A DNA stretch of 64,000 bases, from contig KV425571.1 in the NCBI GenBank assembly GCA_001632425.1, positions 87,460 through 151,459 of the forward strand, given 5' to 3'. Source of the DNA: Neolentinus lepideus HHB14362 ss-1. Lineage: Eukaryota > Basidiomycota > Agaricomycetes > Gloeophyllales > Gloeophyllaceae. Made by a program: the position numbers and the translations under genes. The notes under the pieces were generated by a model. That model ran no database searches. It saw nothing but the letters and a program-made list of their open reading frames with translations, and was not told the DNA's origin. Below, in pieces: positions 11,149 through 23,809 of this stretch; the stretch's first letter is position 1; each line of letters opens with the position of its first letter.

Positions 11149-12375
11149 ATGACTGTGGTACACCCTCCAACGATCGCGCTACCCCGAATTGCGAATATTC
11201 AGGCTTGCACGTCCCGAGACCTGGCAGATGCGTTGATCTATCTTCGCAAACTGTACAGTCCGGATGTACGTGGGTCAAAGATCATCAGCCGGAGAAGACA
11301 ATATCCTCTACTGAAGAATGGTACGCCCTACGACAAACTGTGGTCCCAGACGGCACTAGAAGATGTTGACGACTTGGACGAGCTTCGCGCAGACTCATTC
11401 GAGCGATCGTACTCTATTCGCTGGCTAACGTCTCTCTGCTCTTGCGCAGAACTATTGGCTGACGACAAGCAGATATCTACTACCTCATTAGAATCTCTTG
11501 TCCAGGACGCGGCTGCCTTGCTCGCAATATGCGCGGGCACGGCGTCTGCTGGAACCATGTCACGTAACTTCACCTTCGACGATGGGAAGATCCAAGTTCA
11601 ATTGACAGACATTCCCCTGGACAATCATGAATATGCCAGTGTTGGTGCCCAGACATGGGGAGGCGCTTGCGTCCTCTCAGAGATGCTGGTTCAGTCGCCG
11701 CAAGATTTTGGGCTATCGGGCTCCTCATTGCGCGAGCCTCTAAGGATCTTGGAGCTGGGAGCCGGCACGGGGTTAGTCAGCCTCGTAGTAGCAAAGCTGC
11801 TGCAATCTCACGGGCGTGACGACCCTGCTTGGTCCTGCACGGTCGTCGCCACCGATTGCTATCCATCCGTCTTAGGGAACTTGGAGCACAATATAATGAA
11901 CAATTTATCTTCATCGGAGGCCCCGATGTCATTGTCTGTATTCGCACATTTCCTCGACTGGTCCCAATTTTCTCGACAAGACTCGGAGTTGGACTCGCCT
12001 CCCTTCGACGAACAGTTCGATCTCGTCCTAGGAGCTGACATTGTGTACGAAGCCGACCACGCTTTGTGGATCAAACGATGCGCTGAGAAACTACTGAAGA
12101 AACCCGAGCATGTTAATGGAGATCAACCCCAGTTCCATCTTGTCGTCCCTCTGCGTTCCACTCACGCTGCTGAGTTGGGGACGATAGAGCGCGTCTTTGT
12201 TCGTGAAGACGTTCGGACTACAGAGAGTTTCTCCAATGGAACTGATCGCGTCTGGGATCTCATGATCCTTAGCAAGGATTCCATCTTATGTGATGCGCAA
12301 GGGGATGTCAAGACTCGAGGTGGCGGCAATGAAGTCGAGTACGCTTATTACACAATTGGGTGGGTTAAATTGTAA
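11149..12375 (+). CDS. Methyltransf_16-type (protein-lysine) methyltransferase
   Basis: This is an intronless reading frame of 408 residues from the ATG at 11149; an upstream TTG in the same frame is not a likely start. The SAM-binding motif I is clear (LRILELGAGTGLVSLVVAK, about residue 200), preceded by the family's AQTWGGACVLSEML segment and followed by VVATDCYPSVLGNL and the motif DLVLGADIVYEADHA. These are features of the seven-beta-strand lysine methyltransferases (METTL21/FAM86, yeast Efm2/Efm3 group), which modify elongation factors in the cytosol. The long N-terminal part fits the FAM86/Efm2-like branch better than the short METTL21 proteins. The exact substrate cannot be told from sequence. 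The lack of introns is unusual for this window. Confidence 0.8.
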   Translation: MTVVHPPTIALPRIANIQACTSRDLADALIYLRKLYSPDVRGSKIISRRRQYPLLKNGTPYDKLWSQTALEDVDDLDELRADSFERSYSIRWLTSLCSCAELLADDKQISTTSLESLVQDAAALLAICAGTASAGTMSRNFTFDDGKIQVQLTDIPLDNHEYASVGAQTWGGACVLSEMLVQSPQDFGLSGSSLREPLRILELGAGTGLVSLVVAKLLQSHGRDDPAWSCTVVATDCYPSVLGNLEHNIMNNLSSSEAPMSLSVFAHFLDWSQFSRQDSELDSPPFDEQFDLVLGADIVYEADHALWIKRCAEKLLKKPEHVNGDQPQFHLVVPLRSTHAAELGTIERVFVREDVRTTESFSNGTDRVWDLMILSKDSILCDAQGDVKTRGGGNEVEYAYYTIGWVKL

Positions 12376-12538
12376 GAGACTCTTCAGCTCAGGATTGTGC
12401 TAGACGATAGGAAGGGATTAGACATGCATAGGTATGTAGAGGTTAGACATAGGATACAATTGGGAATCCATACACATATTAGACAATTACTTTGACCCAA
12501 TAATTAAGATAGAATGACGGTCGTCGCGCATATGTTGC

Positions 12539-15500
12539 TCATGCTAGATCCAAAATCTGCACCCGCTCCTCCCGCACTGCGAATAACAGTACAAACCTCC
12601 GTCCCTCGGACTTTCGTTTCATCACTGCATCCCGTATTTGGTTGCCATAACCCGAATGCTGACTTGGCAAACCCGCAAGGATCGCCTTCCAAGCGTCTTC
12701 GTCAGTGACCCAAGACGAATCTCTGACCAGAGCCTCGAATACCAGTGAAGGTACATCCACCGCAATCACCGGCAGACCAGTTTGAACAGAAGATTTCAGC
12801 TCCGAAGCTGTGTCAAAAGCTAACATCACGACAATCAGAGACGAGAGTGGTGATAGCTGACACGAATACATACCACGATCCATGAACATCTGTTTCGATC
12901 GCTTCAATTGTTTCTTCGTCTCTCCAGGGAGCAGCAACTGAATCTCAGAGGAAGTACTATTCTCTTTGCTGACGGCCACAGGACCGACTGGTAAATCCGG
13001 GACCGCAGCAACTCCAGACGTCGAACTGTCTATTTTCTTCTGCTCGGCAATTTGTTGCTGCAACCAAGGGACAAGTTCGGCACGAGAAACTATACAGCAG
13101 CATTAGGAAGACAGTGTAATTGATTATGTTGTACGTACTATCGTATTCGGTGCCCTTCAACATATTCCTTACTTTGAAGGCGGCTTGCTCACGTTTAAAG
13201 GTGCGAGGTCTTGGGACGACTGTGAACCTGTAACGCCATCAGTAACTTTAGTGATGACGTCTATCTTCAAGTAGACGCACAATATTCCTTCTCTCGAGCA
13301 GAGATCTGCGTGACTCTCGTTCTCACTATCCGGTAGGCCCGACTCATACATAACATCGGCGCTAATGTCATTCTGCCACAGAAGCGCGGCGACCTCAAGC
13401 CGGTCAAGCAGGTATCCGGGATGATAAGATACGATGTAGACGTCACACCGACGAGGACTCCAAAACCCGAAAGAGCGCTGCTCTTTGACCAAGTTACGCA
13501 CCGAAGTGCTTTGGAAAACAGCGAGGGCGCTCGTAATCTTGTTTATCGCTAGTTGGAAGCCCATAGCGCAGAATGAATCAGCTGTGGGATCCGGAGGAGT
13601 CAGCTGCCTGATCATCGAATCGTATCTGTTTCAGGCATCAGCTTGTGTCATGTACAGCGTAGAAACTTATTGCACATACCGGCCTCCAGCAGCTAGAATG
13701 TCTGTACGTTTGCCTCTCCTAGTGACCTCAAAGCAAACGCCACCTTTGAATGGCACATTGTGATTGCCAAGCATCAATGGTCGGAAATAAATGCGCCTAG
13801 AAACCCCGAGTCCCGTGGTATATTCAAGGACCCTCCTCACCTCCTTGATAGCTGGGTCAATGAGGTTAAGAATGTTAGAAGATGCTTTCTCGAGCCTCAT
13901 GGCTACAGAGTCTACATCGTTGTCTGTCGGCGACCAAGATGTTAGCGCAAGTGGTGAGGAACAACGTAAGTCTCACATGTCTCAGATAAGATCTCCAGGT
14001 CGTCGGCCATGCTTCGCAGTAAACCTCGGTTGAGTAATAGCGTGCGCTTCTGAGGCCACGAAGATTTGGTACGGGTTAAGATATTCAGTACAGAATGTCG
14101 AGTCTCCTCGGCAATGCCCTGGAAAATGTAGTCCGGTACTGTATAAGGACATCAATCCACGAGTTCCATTGCCGGCCACACAATGGCATCATGTTCGTAC
14201 ATACTCATTGAGTGAGATACATGGATCTCGTAGTCTTGACCAATCCCTGGGAAGCTATCAAGGCATTTGTTGACAATGGCCAAAGACTCCGCGATGGCGG
14301 CAATTGGGCCACACTCCAGATCTGGACTGATGATATCAAATACAGCGGCCTTCGTTGATTTTGGGTGTCCAGTTGTCACACTACGAAGCATGCTTTGAAT
14401 ATAGAAATTCACCAGAAATAATACAACAACCCACTTCGGCCGGTAAACGTTTCCAATATGGAAACGTTTGACCCTTCTCATCTTATCTCTAGCCGCTAGG
14501 CGAGCAAACGGAACCAAGGCATCGTTAGGCAAAGCAACAACTTCACCATGCCGATCTAAGAGGAGCGCTGTATTGTGCTCGTTCTCGGGGTTTACTGCAG
14601 GCATGAGCAGAAGAGGTTCCATGTGCACCGCTCCGTGAAGTTGAAAGATGCTCGTAAGGGTCTGCTCCACGATATCGTTCAGCGAGGCGTGTTCAGGCAA
14701 TCTGCTCTCCTTATCATACAGGAAGGTTCTAGCAGGCTTGGACTGCTGATTGAATAGCGCAGAAAGCACAGCCTGATAATGTGGCGACTCTTGTTTAGCT
14801 AACATAAAATTTTAAGTATCTGGCGTCGATAACATGTGGCCCATCTTACCCATCATCCGTATCGCGCCTCGGAAATACTCGTCCTCAACTCGAGGGGGTA
14901 ACAATGGACTTTGCGATAGCTCTAAGGCCGAGGGACGAACATTGGGATCATGTTGTAGCAGCCAATTGATGACTATGGGCGCGGTATCAGAAAGTGCAGA
15001 ACAGGATGAAGGACCGACTGACTTTCTCGCTGCCGTACTCGGTGGGGCTCCCAACCAGAGGGGAAGATGATCTCTGGCTTCCGTAGGTCTTCGATGACGG
15101 CAATGCGTTCTGCGCCTGTGCTGAACATATAATTCATTTCGAAGAACACGATCTACCAGGTGTGAATTGGCGAGGGCGAAGGGAGGAGAGCAGATGACAT
15201 ACACCCAAACTATACATATCGGCTTTATTCTGACTTCGACGCGTGCCATTCTTGTGCGACTGCACTTCAGGCGCAATATACAGCCTTGTTCCGACCTCTT
15301 CCTTGCGCTTTCAGAGATACAGATACGGCTGTATCCAGACAACAATGACATACCTAGAGTCAGGTCGTCACTACCCACAACCCCGGGGGCAACATCTGAT
15401 GGATCGACCGCAGCCAAGCTGGAGGTCGCAAGACCGAAATCGCCGACTGTCCTGCGGTCAGAACCGACAACAAATTTGCACTAACTTTGGACAGAAATAC

Positions 15501-18500
15501 CTTTGCAATCACCTTTGCCGTCTATGGATGGCGAAGTCAGCTGCAGATGTTGCCATTAATACATAATTACGCACCGATGAAGATATTTGTGAGCTTGATA
15601 TCTCGATGGAGCTATATAGGGCAATCAGGGTTGCATCCGAAACACTGCAGGACGTTACTTACAATGCCAAGACTAGACATATGTACAAGGGCATCAACGA
15701 TCTGCATGAACAGACGCCAGGCTTCATCTTCGGATAGGCCTTCAGCGATGCGCTACTGGGCGTCAGAACCATGTTACCAAAAGTAGGAAAGGTTGCATCC
15801 TCACCTCCTTCAGCGTCTGACGCTCGACAAATTCCTGACCAAGGTCAACTATCGATGAAACAGAATGAAAGGCAGTGTTAAATACCATCTGAATATACAA
15901 CGTTCTGGATATCGCCGAAGAGTCGAGCCCGTTGCCGTTGCCATTCGCAGGACCATTCACGAGAGCCTCGAAAAAATTTGGGTCCGCTTCGTCGCTATCG
16001 TTATCTTCATACTCATTGTCCGTCTCATTGTCCGTCGGCTTCGACGACCCAGACCGTGTGAAGTGTATACTGGGGAACGACGATTTGCTCCCAGCAGCCG
16101 ATTCTAGGTCGTCCAAATCGATGCTGAATGGGTCGTTTGAGAAGTTGTCCTTTCGCTTGCCAGCACGGAACGAGATCATCCCGTTTTCCGTTCCTGACTC
16201 CTCCGACTCTGAGCCGGACGACAGAGGCGTGGCGAAGGGATCTGATGTCTCAACCCAGGTGGTGTAATAGCGAACAATAAAGCGGTGGCTTAGTCGACTT
16301 AACGCATTGACCTCTCTGAAAATCTTGGTGTCTTTCTGTGTGGCTCGAAGTCTGACCTTCTTCACTGTATGAAAGTTAGCTAATTCCTTGGAAATAAATC
16401 AAAGACATACCAGCATAGATCCTAGAGTCAATCTTATTGCGGGCCTTGACAACCGACCCGAATGCTCCTTTGCCCTGAGGTATGCTTCTGTACATTGCTG
16501 ACACAACATGTATTGTCATAACTCACCAACAGCTCGAGCTCCTCCCAGTCCTCCTTCCATCGACTTGAGTGCCTGGTCCTCTGCGTGGGCATTGCGAAGT
16601 ACTCCTCTGGAGAACCAGAAAAATTGGGCGGCATAGGGGTCCTAACGTCTATCGCGATGATATCAATAAAGGGAGAAGTCATAGTCAACTTCGAACAAAT
16701 TGCGCACCGGAGAACGTGATAGCTCTGTCTCGAATGCGTATCCCAGGCGAGATGATAGATCCAGAGAGCTCTCGAATGAGACTATAACACGATACCGTCT
16801 TCTTCTTCCCGGAAGTCATCATGCTGAAGGCTACTTGGTAAAGCGTTGGAGAAACATCACAGGCCTGCAATGCCACTTGAGGATCTACAAATCTCTGCAT
16901 GACGTCGCGTCCCAAGATCATCTGTAATAGGACGACTCCTGCACAGTGGATGTCCCGACTACGGGTGTACAACAGAGGCGAGTCAACGGCGTCTTTCGGG
17001 AGCCTAACCAATCGAATAAAGTGAGATATACTAGGAGTAACGACAATTACATACCATGTTTCCGGTATGAATGGTTCGTCAGTACTAGGAACGTTGGCGC
17101 CAAAAGGGTTCGAACGATGCAAATCCAGCAGTCGACCATAGTAGCAGGCTTTGCGGACTTTGATGATCTTGGTCTTAGAGTGCGAATCGTCATTCGCGAG
17201 GCAAATACATCGGAGATCGAGACCTGCGAACGAATGTATTAGAGCTCGGCAACGCAGGGATGTAATAACAAGTACCTCGATGGATCAGGTCTGCTTCATG
17301 TAGGGCTTGCAAGGCCGACAATATCTGCAACAAATATTCCTACACCGACGTAAACGCATGATACACAATGCGCCGGATGTCTTACTTACCGTGACCCTCT
17401 CTTCCTTCAGTGAATCGCAGTTTTCCAGAACGTCGAGTAAGGTCATGGACGGCCTTTGCTCGCCAAGGATCGCCATGCGTGTTGGATCGGACGTCGAATG
17501 TGGCATGTTCAGCTTTGCTGCATAGACGCTAACGAGATTCTCGTGTCTGACAGAGATCAGCTTCTGAATGTCAGCCTCCAGCTGTTTCAGCTTCTTGCGA
17601 CCTTAGCAATCGAATTTGAATTTCCACGTCCTTGAAGATCACAGGAACTCACCTTGACTAGTAGCGTAATACTGCGCCTCGAAAGTGACAACGTACAACT
17701 CAAGCGGCAGGGTGGCATGCACATCGTCGCAGACAGGTTCAGCTAGGTACGTTGTTCCCAGGCATTCTATAAGCTTATAAGTATCCGCATTCTGCGTATA
17801 GGGGCCGTACTCGCCTCTTTTCGGATGGAACAATTTTACGGTGTGAAAACTGATGTCACGGACACGTACTTCCTGGCTAAACGTCTCCGTCGGCGTGTCA
17901 CCTGATGACGGTACTTCTGTGGCATCAGACTCGGCGCGCTTTCTCGCCTTATAGTGTTTCTGTTTCTCGACTTCTTGACGTTGCGCGTCCGCCTGAATCT
18001 CCTCCGTCAGCTGTTGGGCAAGCTGCTGCGCCCGCTCCAACTCCTGCTCTGCCTCAAACTGTTCTCTTTCTTTCCTGATACGCTCCTCCTCGAGTGCACG
18101 TTGACTCATGAGCGTTGCAAGCGAGCCCGCAATCTCGACGGGCGGCTTGACATTGTCGGCCAGCCACTCCTGCGCGAAGGTCACAATCTGGAACACCATC
18201 TCAGAACCCTTCTGCTTCTGTGCCTCGGCGTGGACCGCCTGGGTGAGTTTCATGACATGGTTGCTCGTGAGCCCCTGGATGGGCTTCTGTATCGTGAAGA
18301 TGGGGTACGCCATCAGTGGGTACGTCTTTGGAAATTTGACGTGCAAGTGGAAGTAAATCTTGTCGGCATGACTTTCGTCGGGATGTACTATTTTGATGAT
18401 AAATTCGGGTTGTTTGGGTGCCCCCTGTTCCAAGCACAATCAACATTAATTCATATACACGAATAAATAATGAGTTTGAGGCAATGCCAAAGCATCTAAA

Positions 18501-18774
18501 AATAACCGCTATCTGCAACACTGATCCTCCCCTCCACTGGCACCGTCCCGCAGATCGTCCTCATACCACATGCGCCGCTGCCAGACATTACAACCACAAC
18601 TGCCACCGATCATTCGTCCGTTACCTCCGTCCCCTGATCCTCGTATCCTCCCAAGATGACTTCAGATCGACTTACCTTCCAGACATTGGAAGGAGGGCAC
18701 TCCAGGAATTGTTCCGCATAGATAGATTTTAGCGCAGTTATCTCCGAGTTTTGTAATTCTTCAGCAGACTCCAT
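12539..18774 (-). CDS. GCN2: eIF2-alpha kinase Gcn2
   Basis: Gcn2 senses uncharged tRNA and phosphorylates eIF2alpha, starting general amino-acid control. All domains appear in order on the minus strand. The RWD domain starts at the ATG at 18774 (NSEITALKSIYAEQF, then HLHVKFPKTYPLMAYP). A charged Glu/Gln coiled stretch lies near 17990-18110 and the pseudokinase-like domain at about 17500-16700. The kinase domain has the Gly loop (GKGAFGSVVKARN), the invariant Lys in YAVKKVRL, a long acidic Ser/Asp-rich insert at about 15930-16240, HRDIKLTN near 15590 and GDFGLAT near 15445. The kinase ends INWLLQHDPNVRPSALELS. A histidyl-tRNA-synthetase-like domain spans about 14800-13650, and the C-terminal ribosome/dimerisation part ends at 12539. 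The catalytic residues are intact. More than a dozen short introns interrupt it. At about 6.2 kb it matches full-length fungal Gcn2. Confidence 0.95.
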
Positions 18775-19819
18775 AATACAGAGGGATTGCGAACTTGAAC
18801 CGGAGACGAGCTATGCTTCCAAGAGGTCTGGATCACGAGAGAAGGGGAGGGCCCTTTGGACCTCAGCAACTCAAGCGAACATAGCGACTGCCGCAATGAA
18901 GGGATAATGGTGGTTGTGGTCAAGGATCAGGTCGACCGACCCTGGTAAAGGTCCAAGCCTTTAACGAGCCACGAGGAGTCATCCTGTCACAGCGCGTAAC
19001 ACTGCAGAATTCCCTATTTCGTTGTCGGCCGTCGGCCCAGGAGAAGACCTTGAACAGCGATCTCTATGTATCTCTCAAGTCGTTCCGTAGGAGCAACTTG
19101 TGAATCTAGAATATTGACTTTCTTATAGGCCAAGCATAATGTTCTCTCGCCCGGGGCAGGAGAACATTAATGCACGTTCTTCAGTAATAGTGGTCCACAA
19201 GGTCCCCTTCCACGTGTAGAGGGAGACGTTGCTGCATACCCCGGATACTACCATATCTAGGAGGATTCCATTACCTAACATATAGTTCCTGGCCCACCAT
19301 GTAGCAGCAACGAGGCATCCGGACGCATATGAGAGGTCTATGTATAGGCTGTGGGCAGGCCTACGTGCGAGTGATCATCAATATGGTAAAGTAGAATACA
19401 CGTACTAGTATATCCTAAGATCAAGGGTACAGCCGGAGTCAAGTAAGGAAGGTATATCCGTTATACTCGCCTGCCATGACATACTTCCTAAGCAGGTATG
19501 TTACTTGACTAATTGATATAAGACGTTCCAATGGACACATCTAAGCTAGAAACTCGACAATTGAATGCGAGTTCAAACTTTATAGATAAACTTTCCCCTC
19601 TTCCCAATTCGAAACATGATACTCAGCAGGTCATGTACCACTCGGTTAGTAAACCAGTACAGTCGTTATTCCATCGATCACAATCGCACGCTCGATGTGC
19701 CAACAATACGAGACACAGTATCCATTGCAATCATAGACAAACATCTTTGTCGTCACAAAGTATAAACGACCGACCACCCATAACCCTTATAAAAAGCTTG
19801 ACATAATTATGCCGCGTGC
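18775..19819. other. Intergenic stretch between GCN2 and the LysM gene
   Basis: About 1 kb with no gene I can support; the only open frame above 60 codons (19531-19806) looks like chance. It holds the GCN2 promoter and the 3' end of the LysM gene. Confidence 0.45.
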
Positions 19820-20484
19820 TCACGCAGTAGAGGTATAATTGTAGACAGTAGTATAGTTAAAGATGGTGTTGGAAGTGCACAGAACCTAGACATGGCAGTT
19901 AGCAAAAGCTGAACTACCGTGGGCAGATGTAAGGTTGCCACAAACCTCGCCAGGGTAGATGTTCGTGCAGTCTGCATTGACATTGGGGTTGTTGGCGAGG
20001 AGGGTGCTCAGGGAGACACCCGCGGTCGAAACAATGTTGGCACAGCTGTCGCCAGAGTACACAACATGCACGGAGCCGCAGTCTTGGCCAACTATACCCA
20101 AACAGAGAGGCTGGGGAGACAAATCAGGGAGAGAAAAGGAACGAGTGACGGGGCCGTATTACCTCTCCCTCAGCGAGATTGTCGCAGGCTGCGTCAATCG
20201 TGCCTTGGTTCACGAATGCAAGCTGGTATCTATGTATGATCGTCATGGTTGGGTTTGAGTGTAACGTGATGACAGAGAGAGGACACACGTCGAGACATCT
20301 TGGTCAGCTGAGATGGCATTACAAGTGTCACCTAGGTTAACGGTGTAGAAACGAGAGCAAGTGGCGTTCTGGGCGAGCGCTAACATCGCGGTCTGTGAGT
20401 GGAACGCTGCAAATAGCATATCCACATACCCATAGTTGCAGTCGCAACGACAGTGGCAAAGATGAGACGAGCGGTGGGGAACAT
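19820..20484 (-). CDS. Secreted protein with two LysM domains
   Basis: A small secreted chitin-binding protein. The ATG at 20484 starts a typical signal peptide (MFPTARLIFATVVATATM). After an intron the mature part begins near QNATCSRFYTVNLGDTCNAI, the first LysM. The following exon ends DAACDNLAEGE, and the next carries the second LysM (VHVVYSGDSCANIVSTAG to NIYPGE). The frame runs on to a TAG at 19886, but a GTTTGT...CTAG intron just before it restores the family ending PGEVLC and moves the stop to 19820; I prefer that model. Cysteine spacing suggests disulfides. LysM proteins of this size bind chitin oligomers and are used by fungi to mask chitin or to act on their own wall. A five-exon structure for so short a protein is typical of Agaricomycetes. 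Confidence 0.82.
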
Positions 20485-21364
20485 CTTCAAAGAGGCAAGC
20501 TGTTACTTGACTAAAGGATTGGATGCGTGGAGGTCCCTGAGGATGGAGAAAGATTGACATTCTAGAGAAGCTTTTATAGATTTTCAGGTGGGTATCAAGA
20601 GCGGGGACTTTACACCGTGTTCACTGGGCATGTACCTGCTATGCCGATATTCTCGTGCCGCACGTCGGGAAGTGACTCCCTCGGACGTTACAATCCTAGT
20701 CATTTTTTTAGAATAGAGACCCTGACCATCAGAATACACGGTCATCTCTCTCACTACCGATGACCGATGAGACAGTGGTAGTCTAGATCGCCGACGACAC
20801 TGCCTTCACAATACAGGACTCGGGAGCGCCCACGTGCATCACCCATCTGGCGAGAATATCTTGTTGCTGTGCGAGTCAGTCACTGTCATTGCTCGCACGT
20901 TTTACGATGAGAAGAAACGGCCACGACGAAACATGACTAGAACGCTGCACGGGTCAGCGCCTAATCATGGGACCATGGGACGCTGGCGAGAGTCTGATGG
21001 CTGCGCGCTATGCCGTCCGTGGATCTGCACGGAGACGCACTGGGAAAAATCGATATACCGATATTCAGAGTCTCCGTGAACCCTAGCGAGCACCCAAAAG
21101 AAGGTAAATGATGATGAGCAGACCCTGCGCAGGCACTGACAGAGCTCGAATCGCAAAGGCACGAACCATGAACATAGATCGTAGTCATGAGGAACAATAT
21201 TCGCATCAAATTTGCCTTCTGACTCGAACGCGTTTCGTGACGCACACGTGACTGTGATCAGTCACTCGATCAAACGCGTGAAGCGCGTGGTCAAGGTATC
21301 TCCTGACCCATCATCTGCTCAACAGTCTGGATCGCTATCAAAGTTGAACGTTGACATCTCATAC
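20485..21364. other. Intergenic stretch between the LysM gene and CHK1
   Basis: About 880 bases holding the divergent promoters of the LysM gene and CHK1. The open frames here on either strand resemble nothing and overlap each other. No RNA gene or repeat was seen. Confidence 0.4.
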
Positions 21365-23395
21365 ATGCCATCGCTAAGATATCCGAAAGTCGTAGGTAAG
21401 ATTCTTGCTGCCCCCTCTCTGACTCAGCATAACAATCCTACCAGGCTTCGAGTTGACCGAACAAGTTGGTGGCGGCGGTTTCTCGAGGTACGAGACTCCC
21501 ATAGCCCTCGTCAGTCGCCCATGTCAGCGCCTGACTGTAGGCAGATGTGCTGCTGTTGACCCTGATCATCCTCGTGCTAAAATGTGTTCCCAGAGTATTC
21601 CGGGCAGTAAATGCTGATGAACGCAAAGTGGCGGCATGCAAGCTTGTCTTAACCACAGCAGAGACGACAGAGACGAGTCACAAAATGCTCGCGAAGGAGA
21701 TGCGAATACATTCGGCACTGAAGCATCCTAACGTCTTGGAGTTCTTCAATGCTATTATCGTCGATTTGACCAATAAGCACGCATATGTTCCTGGAACATA
21801 CATGCTAATTGAATTCGCTGCCGGTGGCGATTTATTTGACAAGATTGGTAATTTCATTGTTTTGCGCACTACATACGAGTTACGTCTCAACGGAATGATA
21901 GTACCTGACCTGGGAATAGGCGAAGACGTAGCCCACCTTTACTTCACGCAGCTTGCCGCCGGGATGGTAAGGGAGTCCACAGCCTCACTTGAGACACAAT
22001 CTGATCATGCTAGTAGGAATACATCCATGGTCAAGGAGTTTGTCATCGAGACCTCAAACCAGAAAACCTTCTACTCGACGCTGCGGGGGCCTTGAAAATC
22101 ACCGACTTCGGATTGAGTTCCGTGTATAAACTTAAGGAGACAGGAAAGACGAGACTTCTGACGGAGCGCTGTGGGAGTCTTCCGTATGTTGCACCCGAAG
22201 TAAGATTTTGTTGGAATTCCATCTGTTCCACCGGTTTAACTTTACCACAGCTCAATTCTGAATCTCCGTACCAAGCGGAGCCAATCGATATCTGGGGCAT
22301 GGGAGTGATCCTTTTTACACTTCTCGTGGGCAGTGAGCAACCTCCTTTATTCGACACCGCATTGCTAGATCCTGACTCGACTGACGTAGATACTCCGTGG
22401 GATGAACCTACAAAGAAGTCGCCGGAGTTCCGGAGATACGTCTCAGGCGACATCATACGGGAAGCGCCTTGGAACCGTCTGGGACGAGAAGTACTTTGTT
22501 CGCAATAGTCACAAAACACCTTGGGCGCATTCTGATTCGGTTTAGCAGCTTTGATCCTTGGTTTGCTTGATGTTGAGCCAGCACGGCGCATGACTATTCC
22601 AAGCATCATGCAACACCCTTGGTGCTCACGGTGTGACCTATTTCTCTACAGCTCTGTCATGGCGTTGACAAATTTTATAGTCCATCGACGATAGCAAGTC
22701 AGGGAGTCACTGCCCTCGCAGACCACCTGACGCAACCAATGAGAGCGAACGGAGATTATGACATTGCTGCTCCTGATGTTCCCATGTACGTGAAGCAATT
22801 ACGAGACTGACGACAATCTCTGACTCTGCTACCTAGGGACACCGACATTGATGGTGACCAGGTCATGTCGTCGGCGAACACCCAATTCACGCAATCCTTG
22901 CTACTCTTCGTACGTTGCCGAACACGGGGTATCTTACTTGACTTGACACCTACATCGCATTTTAGTCGCAAACGCAAAACGGGAGACGATACATACCTAA
23001 TCTCACTCGGTTCTATTGCTCGATACCTCCTCACGAACTAATGCCTCTTATCTACGAGAGCCTCGAAGGACATGGGGTAACATGTAAACTGAAACCGCTC
23101 GATGAGAATCCTAGTACCTCTGAGGTTCTGAAGCTACGTATCGGTGGCTATGATCTCAGGAAGGAGATGTTCAAAGGCTGGGTAGACGTGGAGAAATTCA
23201 CGTATAATGATATAGAGTGTTCATTTTGCGTCATGCAGCGTGATCAGGTAAATAATGCCCTCACCATGCACTATTTCCCGCTGCTGATCCCGGCTGTCGA
23301 TCTAGGGTAATCCGATTTCCTGGAAGCAACTTTGGAGGGCTTTGGTCCAGTCACCAAAGGTCGAACCCCACGTCCTCAGAAAGCCTAGCTCGTAG
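21365..23395 (+). CDS. CHK1: Checkpoint kinase Chk1
   Basis: A Ser/Thr kinase of the DNA-damage/replication checkpoint, normally activated by ATR and acting on Cdc25/Wee1. Translation starts at 21365 (MPSLRYPKVV). After a 48-base intron the Gly loop follows (GFELTEQVGGGGFS, then RVFRAVNA). The catalytic Lys is in KVAACKLVL, the hinge region in TYMLIEFAAGGDLFDKI, the catalytic loop in YIHGQGVCHRDLKPENLLLD, the DFG in KITDFGLSS and the activation segment end in RCGSLPYVAPE. The kinase tail reads ARRMTIPSIMQHPWC. A C-terminal KA1-like domain spans about 22960-23395 (RRYIPNLTRFYCSIPP, then LKLRIGGYDLRKE). The last intron (donor GTAAAT near 23248) moves the stop to TAG at 23393. All catalytic residues are present; length and order fit Chk1 closely. 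Confidence 0.93.
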
Positions 23396-23809
23396 CCTTA
23401 GGATTCCGCGCTCGTGCAGGGCCCTCTTTGCTTTGTTCTTTTGTTGTTTACATCTTTCTACAGACAATCTGATTCGGGACCAGTCGCTGATCAATTCCAT
23501 GCCGTTAAGGTCGAGGACGACGCCTCCAAGCCCGCTTCCTTCCCTTATAGTGTATAATATTCTGTGATCTTTTGCAGATAGTCATAATGATGTTTAACAA
23601 CGTAGCAGTTTTTGACAATATCTGTTACGACACGAGATCATTAAATATGATATAGATATGGTGATTGCGACCAATGCTGAGTTTGTTACAAGAAATACAG
23701 TTAGTACAAGCTTCGAAACAACAGCAAGATAATGGCACGACAGGATGGGCTTCAGATGAAGCGATGCGAGGGTTAGATATTGAACTTCAAATTTGTGTCC
23801 TAGGACGCA
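23396..23809. other. CHK1 3' region and left edge of the duplicated block
   Basis: About 415 bases with no gene. From about 23601 the sequence begins to match 45308 onward (GTAGCAGTTTTT on both sides), which marks the left junction of the segmental duplication. Confidence 0.6.

Noticed and set aside
14445..14469. Palindrome with 11-base arms around ATA
   Set aside because: It lies inside a GCN2 coding exon (RFHIGNV) and can be explained by codon choice; no reason to see a regulatory site or terminator.
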